This document shows, one piece after another, positions 49,001 to 58,180 of a stretch of 64,000 nucleotides of DNA. Where the stretch lies: NCBI RefSeq assembly GCF_900496995.4, contig NC_044030.1, positions 74,936,017 to 75,000,016 on the forward strand, written 5' to 3'. The notes below the pieces were generated by a model. It was not told the origin of the DNA. It made no database searches and saw only the letters and a list, made by a program, of their open reading frames with translations. The DNA is from Aquila chrysaetos chrysaetos (lineage: Eukaryota > Chordata > Aves > Accipitriformes > Accipitridae). The translations under genes and the position numbers were made by a program. How positions within the stretch are numbered: position 1 is the stretch's first letter; each line of letters begins with the position of its first letter.

Positions 49001-51380
49001 TGTAAGACAACCAATTGTTTCTTGTTTGGTGTATGGTACTTGCTATGCCGGATGTTGAATGATATATAATTCTATGTTACATCTGGTATTAACAGAATTA
49101 GGTTTAGCTCAAGTCTTCTATAATATACAAGATTGAAAAAAATAAAGAGGAAACATCAAGTGCAAGATTGCCTTCAGTTACACATTGTAAGGGATGAGCC
49201 CCAGGTGATTGTACTCTGAGCCCAGACAACGCCGCAGGAGACCCAAGGTGGAAGTCATGGGGAGAGGCCTGGTGTCACTCCTCTTGACTGACTGGTGTCT
49301 CAACCACTCCTGGAACTGAGGCGAGAGAAGGTTCCAGAAATCCAGGAACTGGGACCAATAAATAGGGACACGTATGAGTCTCTGGGGCTCTCTATGCTGA
49401 ATATGCCCATTGGCAGGTCCAATGCCGGATCCAGGACTGGTGATCTTTCTCTCTCTGTCTCCGTCTCTCCCGTCTTCCAAGTGATCTTAGAGCTGCCGAG
49501 TAATGGTCAAAATTGTTAAGTAACGTAAGGCCAGCCTTGATTGCCCATAAAGCCGCATAGCTCAGGTATAGTTGTGAAAGTGCCAACATTTGCAGAACAC
49601 TTGTTTCTATAGAAATTTTCCATCAAAGTTGACGCTTATGTACGGACCTTGAGTGTTATCTCACCTTAGTCCACACCACAGGGGATTTGTGAATCTGAGT
49701 CACCTGCTCCTCCCCACAGGTGGGGTGTGAGACACACACTTGTGTAATTGTTGTCAGAACTACTGGCACATAGGAACACTGGCCACAGCCCAGCAAAATA
49801 GATATAATTAAAAAAAAAAAAAACTTGTGTCTAAAATTGGAAATACTTCAGGTGAAAGGACTGTATCATTCCAGAACAGAGAGCAGACATTTTCCCTCAC
49901 TGTGCATTCTACCAAAATCACATGCTGGGTTTTAAAATGCTGCCATTTCAACTCCTGTTCTGTGCTGCTATTCCCTAGGATCCAAAATCAATTTTGTCTA
50001 CTGGATTAGGAAAAGACTGTATGTCTCCAGTACTTTTGAGCTTTGTGTGGTAACAGCTCAAAGGCAATGTAACAGGTCTTGTGAAAAGCAAAAAGCATCT
50101 TAATCAGTGAGGGTGTTTGGATACCAGAAGACAGCAGCACAGCTAGGCTACAGCATGGAAAGCTCTTGTTTGTTGCAATACAACCTTCTCCATTAAATAG
50201 CCTATGCAAGAAGAACAATAAATATGTAAACTATCACATAATTTCCCAGCAGAACAGAATAGTTCCTCTGTGGAGGGAATCACAGAACAGCTGAAGTTAG
50301 AAGGGACCTCAGAGACTGTGTAGTCCAATCCCCCTGCTCAAGCAGGGCCACCTGGAGCAGGTTCACCAGGGTCATGTACAATCTGGTTTGAATATTTCCA
50401 AGGATGGAGACTCTACAACCCCTCTGCTGAACCTGTTCTTGTGATCAGCTACCCTCAGAGGGTGCTTATGTATGAGATGCTTGTATATAATAAATGAAGC
50501 CTTTGCTCTGCTATGTATATCATAGCAGATATACAAATAACCAGTAGTTAATAATGGTCTTCCGTAGTGTAGAAGAGTCCTAGTCTGGACATTTGTTTTC
50601 AGATTATTTTTTTTTCACCAGCAATAAAAGCACTACATTTAGATTTTAGTACTGAACTCCTTTATGTGCTTTGAGCCATAACTTCAGAGCACGGTGCTCC
50701 ATTATAACGAATTATGCTCTGTATGTGCGTGGGACATAGTATGACTCACCTTAACATCTCTTTGAGGCTCTCCTTCAACTGTGAGAGTTGGAGCTAAATT
50801 ATCCATGACAGGTCATCCTGTACTGGGAAATGTCAGTTTGCCAGAGCTCAAATAGACCTGAACTGGTTTTTCTGATCAAGTTTAAATTCTTTCCTTGAAA
50901 GAATGGATAGAGGGAAAAATTGCAGATGGGAGAAATGGGACAATGTGGGGGGAACTTGGAAAACTCATTATCACTTGTAACATCCGTGTTTGAGTTCCGT
51001 AACCTCTGTGGGACAAGCAGAAAAAAATGGAAGGGAAACTGAGAGCTATTGGCCTGTCTTGCTGCATGTGGGGGTCATGACAGTGCATTGGCTGGGACCT
51101 GCAAATTGTCGGCGCTGTCTCGTTTCACTGGGTTTTGTTTTGTGCTTATTTGCAGAGCCTGAAGCTGCAGGATGGGGAACAAGCTGGAGAGCATGGGCGA
51201 GGGAAGGGCATTGACTGTGCCGCTCTCACCTGCATGGTCCAGCTGGCCCAGATCATTCTAGGTGTGGGCCTGGGGCTCTTGGTTAGTGTTGCCGGCAGCG
51301 CGGTCACTGTGATTTCAGCATCTATGGTGGCACTGATCGGCTGCTGCTTTGTTGCTTTTTGTGTTCGATACGTGGAGTAG
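36643..51380 (+). CDS. SLC45A2: SLC45A2 (MATP), melanosomal sugar/proton transporter
   Basis: Twelve-span MFS transporter of the sucrose-transporter-like SLC45 family. It acts in the melanosome membrane and is needed for normal luminal pH and melanin; loss causes OCA4 in humans and Silver/cinnamon plumage in birds. Seven coding exons (36643-37081, 38166-38342, 41179-41504, 45050-45193, 46459-46582, 47550-47755, 51156-51380) join in phase to 546 residues. Signatures: [36 protein letters not shown] at 117-122, [25 protein letters not shown], and VRYVE at the end. I chose the start at 36643: it is the first ATG after an in-frame TGA, and this numbering puts Ala at 72 and Tyr at 277, as in published quail and chicken numbering. 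Met23 (36709) has a stronger Kozak context and could serve instead (524 residues). Confidence 0.97.
37082..38165 (+). other. SLC45A2: SLC45A2 intron 1
   Basis: GT-AG intron of 1.1 kb. Nothing recognised inside. Confidence 0.85.
38166..38342 (+). CDS. SLC45A2: SLC45A2 exon 2
   Basis: Acceptor cttttttgtag-like tract ending at 38165. Encodes [20 protein letters not shown] through [19 protein letters not shown]. The donor is GTACTC, lacking G at +5, so it is weaker than the gene's other donors. Confidence 0.93.
39578..39613. repeat. Two-copy 21-base tandem duplication with palindrome
   Basis: GATGGGTAATTACCT occurs at 39578-39592 and again at 39599-39613. Each copy contains GGTAATTACC, a perfect 10-base palindrome with a TAATTA homeodomain-type core. 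Confidence 0.9.
39620..39790 (-). mobile_element. Old CR1 LINE fragment
   Basis: Read on the + strand, TCTTCCAGCACTTCACTGGC, CCTAAAATCTAAGCTTAATA and CCTTGTTCTATCCCTGTTGG resemble the reverse complement of CR1 coding-end sequence (blocks usually written CCTAATATCTAATCTAAATC and CCTTGTCCTATC). Heavily diverged and without the CR1 3' terminus. Edges are approximate. Confidence 0.55.
41179..41504 (+). CDS. SLC45A2: SLC45A2 exon 3
   Basis: Acceptor ccacccccatag, donor gtaagt. Encodes [15 protein letters not shown], a membrane span, [14 protein letters not shown], then the poorly conserved large central cytoplasmic loop including Tyr277 and SSIEEEIKN. Confidence 0.94.
41505..45049 (+). other. SLC45A2: SLC45A2 intron 3
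   Basis: GT-AG intron of 3.5 kb. It contains an imperfect inverted repeat at 44321-44408. No extra exon or clear mobile element was seen. Confidence 0.85.
44321..44408. repeat. Imperfect inverted repeat (possible hairpin)
   Basis: CTCAAATCCTAGCACC at 44321-44336 pairs with GGTGCTAGGATTTTGAG at 44392-44408: 16 pairs with one bulged base and a 55-base loop. A related direct repeat GTTTTGATT occurs just before arm 1 and again in the loop. Confidence 0.75.
45050..45193 (+). CDS. SLC45A2: SLC45A2 exon 4
   Basis: Acceptor tgcttttag, donor gtaaaa. Exactly 48 codons: [38 protein letters not shown] and [10 protein letters not shown]. Residue 347 is Met (ATG). Confidence 0.95.
45194..46458 (+). other. 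SLC45A2: SLC45A2 intron 4
   Basis: GT-AG intron of 1.3 kb. Nothing recognised; the readings on both strands lack family signatures. Confidence 0.85.
46459..46582 (+). CDS. SLC45A2: SLC45A2 exon 5
   Basis: Acceptor tctctttcag, donor gtaagt. Encodes [19 protein letters not shown] with an N-S-T glycosylation-type sequon in a predicted luminal loop, then [20 protein letters not shown]. Confidence 0.94.
46583..47549 (+). other. SLC45A2: SLC45A2 intron 5
   Basis: GT-AG intron of 1.0 kb with no recognised element. Confidence 0.85.
47550..47755 (+). CDS. SLC45A2: SLC45A2 exon 6
   Basis: Acceptor cacttttcacag, donor gtgagt. Encodes [34 protein letters not shown] and [20 protein letters not shown], ending in REEE. 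Confidence 0.95.
49186..49585 (+). mobile_element. Candidate solo LTR, endogenous retrovirus
   Basis: A 400-base unit with TG...CA ends (TGTAAGGGATGAG to AAGTGCCA), flanked by the direct repeat ACAT at 49182-49185 and 49586-49589. It is more GC-rich than the surrounding intron. CCAATAAATAGGGACAC could be a TATA-type U3 element and CCCATAAAGCCG sits near the 3' end. No coding interior or partner LTR is present. I could not place the family; the 4-base flank would fit an ERV1-type insertion. An open reading on the opposite strand has no known domain. Confidence 0.5.
49810..49823. repeat. Poly-A tract, 14 bases
   Basis: A14 in SLC45A2 intron 6, not next to a recognised retroelement body. Confidence 0.85.
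50278..50440 (-). mobile_element. CR1 LINE 3' tail, - orientation
   Basis: Read on +, AATCACAGAACAGCTGAAGT, TTAGAAGGGACCTC, TAGTCCAATCCCCCTGCTCA and AGCAGGGCCACCTGGAGCAG are the reverse complement of the CR1 3' end. 5'-truncated and non-coding. Confidence 0.9.
51156..51380 (+). CDS. SLC45A2: SLC45A2 exon 7, coding part
   Basis: Acceptor tgcttatttgcag. Encodes [39 protein letters not shown] and [18 protein letters not shown], then TAG at 51378-51380. Confidence 0.95.
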   Translation, partial: SLKLQDGEQAGEHGRGKGIDCAALTCMVQLAQIILGVGLGLLVSVAGSAVTVISASMVALIGCCFVAFCVRYVE

Positions 51381-51753
51381 GACTGTGTGAAGCAATTGGA
51401 AGGATCTCCCGAGGGGAGCGTTTTCGTTCTCGGTCAGCAGCAGTGGTGCTGTTGCTGTGCTGGTACTGCTGGCACATCCTCCTCTCTTGCCTCCTCCGAG
51501 CGGTTGCAATTCCAGACCTTTCTGAAATGGAGACTTGACAAAACTGGTTGCCTAATGCCTCAGATTGAAAGCTTCTGTATTTTGACTGCTTTATTACTTC
51601 GTTCCTGCTGACCTCAGTGTATTAACACACTATTACACATGACGGTGTGGATGCCCACGGTATCTCAATGCCCTACATGAAGAGTCATTACAAAACTCCT
51701 CATAACCAATTTATGGAAGTTAATAGATGAAGTATGTGATAAACTGAAGACGT

Positions 51754-51759
51754 AATAAA
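51754..51759 (+). terminator. SLC45A2: Candidate polyadenylation signal, SLC45A2 (proximal)
   Basis: AATAAA 374 bases after the stop codon. Confidence 0.5.
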
Positions 51760-52377
51760 AATGGACAGTTAGGAAGGAAGTTGTTATTTATCTTGTTTTT
51801 CAAGTATCTTAAGTTTGGGGATATTTCTTCTCGTAGTCAAAAGCTGCAGGAAGATGAAACAGGTGTCAAGAGGCTATGCAGGGTGCAATTGTGTTACGAC
51901 TAGCAGTAATGTTAAATGGGTTCAGTTAATTCCCAGCTACTGTCAAAAGCAGATTTGGGTGTGAAAGATAATTGGAAAATAAAAAAGATTGAAGCCTATT
52001 GTTTAAAAGCATAACTGTAAAGTAATTATTTTATACTGGATCCTGCTGGTTCTGTATAAATTAAATGAAAGTACTGACTGAGCTTGTCATGAAAGTCTGC
52101 CTAGGGCTGCTGTGCAAATCCATGTATAGGCACCTAAGCAATCAATCTATAGGAAACAGCTGCTGTTTCTGCTTTCTTAAAAAACTGGCCTCTTGACTTT
52201 GATACTGTAATTGAAAAAATAAACTTGGCCAAAATAAGAATTTCATGAATGGTTGTAAGCCACTTAAATCTTGACATTGGATATGACAGTATGTAAAGTC
52301 ATATCTCTGATCTCTCTATTTTCCTTCATGCATCTAGCTTTGAGTGAAATGGTGTTTGCTCTTTACAGAATATTGTA

Positions 52378-52383
52378 AATAAA
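52378..52383 (+). terminator. SLC45A2: Candidate polyadenylation signal, SLC45A2 (distal)
   Basis: AATAAA about 1 kb after the stop; an alternative 3' end. Confidence 0.35.
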
Positions 52384-52400
52384 TTCAGTTCTGCAAAGCA

Positions 52401-55400
52401 CTATCAGGAATTATTGTATAGTAAATACTTAAGTCCAGTTATTTGTATTTCATTGCATATGAAGCTTCATTCTTATTTTTATAATATTGCCAGAGTTTTG
52501 AAAATCCTTTGTTTGTGAAAGTGATACACTGTATTTAAGCTGTGCTTCCTCTGTCCTGAAAACTGTCATATCCATTTCCTATGTTATACGATAAGCCACA
52601 TGAAACTATCTGCTAATGCAATATTGTTAATGAACAGTGACACAGAGAGGCTGTTGCCAGGTATGGTGTTTTTTGGGGTTTTTTTTTTTTAATGTTGTAC
52701 ATGTATAATCAACACTGTTCAAAATGCACTGTTGAGCTGATCAGCTCTTACAAGCTCTGCATGATATGAACTGACACCACCACAATTAAATGGTTAGATT
52801 TGAGCATAAAGTGCCTCTGCAGAGATGCACGAACTTCATCCTTTTTGTATGTTTTCAAGAGCAGAGTGGGTAATTTATTCTCAGGAAAAACAATTTTCCC
52901 TTAGGTAACCTCTTGTTAATTATAACAAGCCTATGGAAGCTTCAGCTACCTTTTCTTGTTGATGATTATGTCTCCACTGCAGGCCCAAAACAGGGCTCAG
53001 TGCATGGCAAACCTTCATAACTCTTTCATCCTGCCTTACAAAGAAGCCACATTTTATGGTTTCTTTCATTTTGTGGCTCTTCATGAATCCCCCTCATGTC
53101 ACACCCGTGGAAGAGAAAAGCTTGGAAGACTGAGCCCCCAGACTGGGCTTGAAACACTTTGTAGGTGCTGAGATGGCTAGAGCACAAGGGTCTCAACCGG
53201 GACAGACAGGACAAGGCCAGAAAATGAAGGATGGTTGTCTTCTCAATTTGCTTTATGCCATCGTTAGCTCACTAACTTCCATTAACTCAGTATCTCCTGG
53301 GAGGAGGAATTTTTAAGGGAAGAGCGAGGCTTCTGTGGAGCCATAAAAATAGAGAAAGGACGAGGTGATGTGATTTTATAGAACTGCAGGACTTGAAGCA
53401 CCATGTAAACCCGTGCTCCAGGAGCTGAGGTCGTAACGCTCTGATTCCAGTGTGAAGCTGGGAGAGGAACTTTGCAATGTTTACCTATGTCTTTGTCAAT
53501 ATTTTCTTTGAGGTTTAACTCCATCAGAACATTAAAATCTGAATGGTCAATGCTATCTCTGCTCTGTTACACAAAGAGAAAGCTGGCATTGATTCAGGCT
53601 CACAGACTGACTGTAGATCTGTAGCAGCGTAATAAGAATTGTGAACCTCCAGGAAGAAAAGAGATGTGACCATCACATATATCAATGCTTTTATTTACAA
53701 ATTTATTCAGAGAAAACTGTTTCTAGAACTCGCATGTCTCCATAAAAACATCCTATACCTGTTTCTAAGACTTCAAAATAATAACTTAATGGGTCTTTGT
53801 TAAAAACAGCAAGCAGAAAAAACTATGTACAATTTCAAAAACAGTGTTTAAAACAGAAAAATTATTATGGTGCTCATTCTGAAGTCAAAATGTATTTCAG
53901 GTGTTAACACAATCTAAAATGTTACTAATTCATGAGAAGGGATAGAATAAGTGTTTCAGCAATAGAAATGCTAAACTATTAAAAATGTTAAAGGCATTGA
54001 AGAACTGTACTGTGGTGCTATTAATTTAAGAAGTTCCATCTTTTCTGTCCTTTTACATTAGTTCAGGACTTGAGTTATCAGTATGATCAGTTATTGTACT
54101 TAATATCAGCTTTTATGGCAATGGTGAGAGTTTCAAAGTTAGAAGTACCCGGGGTCTGACCTTTCTCATCTGGTTTTATTTCCATATACATAAAATCAAA
54201 TAAATAAAGATCTTCTCTATATCATGTTTACACAAATGATACATTTAGATGAAAATGAGATGTCTTGAGATAACCAACCCCTCCTCCCTCCCACTTTAAC
54301 AGAACTAGTCATGGCTGAATGAAACGAGGCAAAAAACAAGTCTGCCATCTTTGCTTCATGACACTTTCCTTTTTCTTTCTCTTATGGATGCCTGACACGT
54401 ACTCCCATTTAAGCAGGCATGTCATGCAAGCAAACCATTCAAGGAAGTTTGGGTTCTTGTTTGGAGGACTTGCAGTAGTAGTAACATCACGATTGGGGTT
54501 TTTTTTCCAATGTTCATTCTGTCTTTCACAGTGATCTCATTAAGTTTCTTTGACTTCCAGTGAGTCAGGTGGTTTGTGGGAGATGCTTTTCTTCCAGATA
54601 AACTACACAAGTCAGGATGAATCATAAATGTCTCTGCCTTGGCAGAACTCACAGCTTTAGCATTGGTGCTCAGGAATTGGTACAAGTCCCTGGAGCATGT
54701 CAAAAGATAGGGAGAATGGTGTAAGAAGGAGATGTGGCAATGATGACATATGATATTTCTGAATGGTAGAGGGATCGCTTCATGGAGGAAAAGGGTGGAA
54801 GTGTCTGCTGTAAAATGTCTTCAAATTATTTTTGGCATGATAAAGCTATAAAAAATGATCTATAAAACAAAACTTTTCCCTCTAAGTTTCCAGCATTCAC
54901 TTCTTTTTCCCTAACTGCTCCTTCTTCGTTTATTTAAGCAGCAAATGTTTGGGGCCACTTGCCCAAGACTGAACTGTGGAAAGCAATTTGTCATTCTGTT
55001 GCCTTCTATGGTGTATTCAGTTTCATACATTGCTTCTTTAGTTATGCAAGGTGTGTTATCAGCTGTATTTTCTGAAGTTTCGTCTTGGAACTGAACTATT
55101 TACCTCCCCATGTATTAATATTTTACCTGTGTATTAAAGATAATGACTTCACATCATGTAGAGAGACATCAAACCAGAGAGTATTGCCTTGTGTTGATCC
55201 AGGTAAATGCTTGCAGTAGTGGGAAAACAAAATTCAGTGCTTTCCACTCTGGATTGCACAGTAGACTGAGATAGGCAGATCCTGCCTGTTATTTTCAATG
55301 AGAGGGATCTGTGACCTGCTCTAAAAAACGGACATGCTTTTTGAAGGGATAATTATCAAAGGGTATGTCTGCTCCAAGGAGGAGGGGGAATGGGGCTGCT

Positions 55401-56984
55401 GTCGTTCTAAGGATCAAGTACTGTCCTCCCTGAAGGCTCGCTGCTTGGTTGCCCCCCAGTGTACAAGGACATTATAGCAACTTCTCCAGAGCGTAGGAGC
55501 TGCTTTTCCTTGCATCGCTTTCTAACCTCAGTCCTGTCCCTCTGGGTTTCATCTTACTCTGAAGTTTCCTTATAGTGATGCAGTGCTGCAGTTCAGTTCT
55601 CTTTTTTTTTTGTGCCTAGACAACACAGGAAAGTTGCTTGTTACTTACTAGCTGTAACCCAGCTGTGTAATGCCAATGAAGACACTGCCATATGGACACG
55701 TGGTGGTAGGAGCCCACCGAGGATGTGCCTAGCATCAAACTCATGGTAGAATCTGGCCTTCGAAACCTTCAGTGCTAATGCCAAGAGTCAATCCTGTAGC
55801 GCAGACATCCCCCATTCGTTTGGCAGATGAATTTTTTTGCATTGGGTCCCAACAGGGAAGGTGCACCAGGAGACAGGGACAGTGCTTGCAGCACATGGAG
55901 AGGACAACAGGCAGACCAGGGTCTTTGAGACCTCTGTTTTCAGGGCCTCTCTGCTCAATAGGTGCTGAAGAGGAGAGGGGAAAATAGGAGAACTGTGGGG
56001 TCTAACGAGTGTCGTAAGGGAAAGAAAAAGGTTCTGGCAGAGATGCCTTTTGTTAAAGACTGGGAGCACTAGCCTGGAGTTGCATGGCTGGCAGATCACC
56101 ATATAAGTGCAAATGTATCTCAATTGATTTGTTTTGGTTTTCAACATTCAGATCTGGTTCCTTTTTTTTTTTTTTCTTTTTTGGATAAAATAAATGCCAT
56201 CTTGCAATGCAATTTGCCAGTTACCAGATTCCAGGGATTTTGCGTACTTGTTTCTTTAATATGTGCTGCAATCCCAACATAATACCCAGTCCCAATAAGT
56301 AGACCTTTAGGAAATATATCCCAAATATTGTTAGAGTGCCATAACATTGCAAAACATGGCAATAAAACGGCTGTTAGAACTATGGTTATCTCTGAGAGAG
56401 AGATAGCACCTTATCAAAGGGTGTTGTTCTTTTCTGAACAGGTGGTTGGGGTTTTTTTTTATATTTTACTTGGCATGACTTTGTATCAAGTGTGCTCAAA
56501 ATCAAAGATTTCAGTCTGCGTCTCTGAAAATGTAATCCCAAATCTGAAATCCAAACTAGATTCTTCTTTTCACTATATGTGATTGGCTGTACAGGTTGAG
56601 CAGTTATTTAATACAGTGCTGTAGGATCCCTCTTACCTTCAGTTCAGGAGTTCATGGGTAGCTGGCTACCTGTATATGCATCACTGGATTTGCCTATGAA
56701 TAAGGGACTGAAGTTCAGCAGGAAATGCCTTTTGATGGGCAAGAGGAAGAATATATTTTCTCTGAGCCCCCTCAGCTGTTTCAACAGAAATAAAAAGCAG
56801 TAAAAACATTTTTGAAATCTGTTTATGACCATAAACATGTAACAGATTATTTGAAATACACAGTAGGAGATGATCTGAAGGCATAAAATTTTTAGAGGTT
56901 TTTCAGAATAAATGTCAAGCAAAACAGACATGCTAATTCGACTGTATTGGAACAAAGATGTATTCATAGCTATTTATTTGCCAT
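52401..56984. other. Intergenic SLC45A2-RXFP3, first part
   Basis: AT-rich DNA with simple T runs (for example near 52.68 and 56.16 kb). No gene, RNA or mobile element that I can support. Confidence 0.6.
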
Positions 56985-58180
56985 CACAGAATCACACAGA
57001 AGCACAGAATAGTTGAGGGTGCCTCCGGAGATGACCTAGTTCAAGCCCCTTGCTCAGCACAAAGTCACTAAAGCTGTGTCGAGCCAGATTCTGAGCATCT
57101 CCAAAGATGGAGACTCCACAACCTCTCTGGGCAACCTGTTCCACTGCTTGACCACACTTATAAAAAAGGGTGTTTTTTTCTTATGTTTAAATGGAATTTA
57201 TTGAATTTCAGTTTGTGCCTATTGCCTCTTGTCCATTCCCTGGACAACACTGAGAAGAGTCTGGTTCTATCTTCTTTAAGCCCCCCACTCCCATCAGGTA
57301 TTTCCACACATTGATAAGATCTCTCTGAGCCTTCTCAGCTCCAGGCTGAACAACCCCACTCTGTCAGCCTCTCCGTGCATGGCAGATGCTCCAAACGCTC
57401 CATCATACTGGAGCCTCTCCAGTAAGTTCACCTCTCTCTTGTACTGGGGAGCCCAGAACTGGACACAGCATCCCAGATGTGGCCTCACCAGGCTAAGCAG
57501 AGGGGAAGGATCTCCTCCCTTGAGCTGCTAGCAGTGCTCTACCTAATGGAGCCCAGGATGCTGTTGGCTGCCTTTGCTGCAAGGGCACGTTGCTGGCTCA
57601 TGTTCAGGTGTTCCACCTGGATCCCCAGGTCCTTCTCTGCAAAGCTGCTTTCCAGTCAATCGGCCCCCAGGCTGTAGCAGTGCTGGGGGTTATCTGCCCC
57701 CAGGTGCAGGACTTTGCATTTCCCTTTGTTGAACTGCCTGGGGTTGCTGTCAGCCCATTTCTCCAGCCTGTCGAGGTCCCTCTCAGTGGTGGCACAACCC
57801 TCTGGTGTATCAGCCACTCCTCCCAGTGCGAACCTGCTGAGGGTGCACTCTGTCCCATCATCCAGCTCATTAATGAAGATGTTGAACAGGACTGGCCCCA
57901 GTATTGACCTGTGGAGCACACTGCCAGTCACTGCCTTCCAGCTGGACTTTGTGCTGTTAATCACAATCCTTTAAGCCTGGCAATTCAGTCAGTTTCAATC
58001 CAGCTCACGCCCACTTATCTAGTCCATACTTTATCAGTTTGTCTATGGGGATGTCATGGAAGAGAGCATCAAAAGCCTTATTTAAGTCAAGATAAACAAC
58101 ATCCAGTGCTCTCCCCACATCTGCCAAGGCAGTTGTCTAATCAAAGGTTACCAGCTTAGTCAGATGTGATTTCCCCATCA
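56985..58180 (-). mobile_element. 5'-truncated CR1 LINE with inactive reverse transcriptase remnant
   Basis: About 1.2 kb. The 3' tail starts with CATCACAGAATCACACAGAA on the + strand. Going upstream on the minus strand, it encodes the C-terminal end (VQFWAPQYKREVNLLER, GLFSLELRRLREI), then FNKGKCKVLHLGADNP, DLDRLEKWAD, ILGPVLFNIFINELDDGTEC, and an RT-core piece like VVYLDLNKAFD near 58.08 kb. The catalytic FADD motif is reduced to FALGG: the two aspartates are missing. Coding pieces fall in more than one frame, and everything upstream of the RT core is absent. A dead copy. Confidence 0.93.

Larger units (their letters stand above)
47756..51155 (+). other. SLC45A2: SLC45A2 intron 6
   Basis: GT-AG intron of 3.4 kb. 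It contains a candidate solo LTR (49.2-49.6 kb), a poly-A run at 49810-49823, and a minus-strand CR1 tail near 50.3 kb. Confidence 0.85.
51381..52400 (+). other. SLC45A2: SLC45A2 3' UTR (extent uncertain)
   Basis: AT-rich non-coding DNA after the stop. AATAAA hexamers occur at 51754-51759 and 52378-52383. The first would give a 3' UTR of about 0.4 kb, the second about 1.0 kb. Confidence 0.5.

Noticed and set aside
49178-49480. 100-codon minus-strand reading in SLC45A2 intron 6
   Set aside because: Falls within the candidate LTR and has no known domain.
57604-57974. Several 80-105 codon readings near 57.6-58 kb, both strands
   Set aside because: They are frames of the decayed CR1 element, not host genes.
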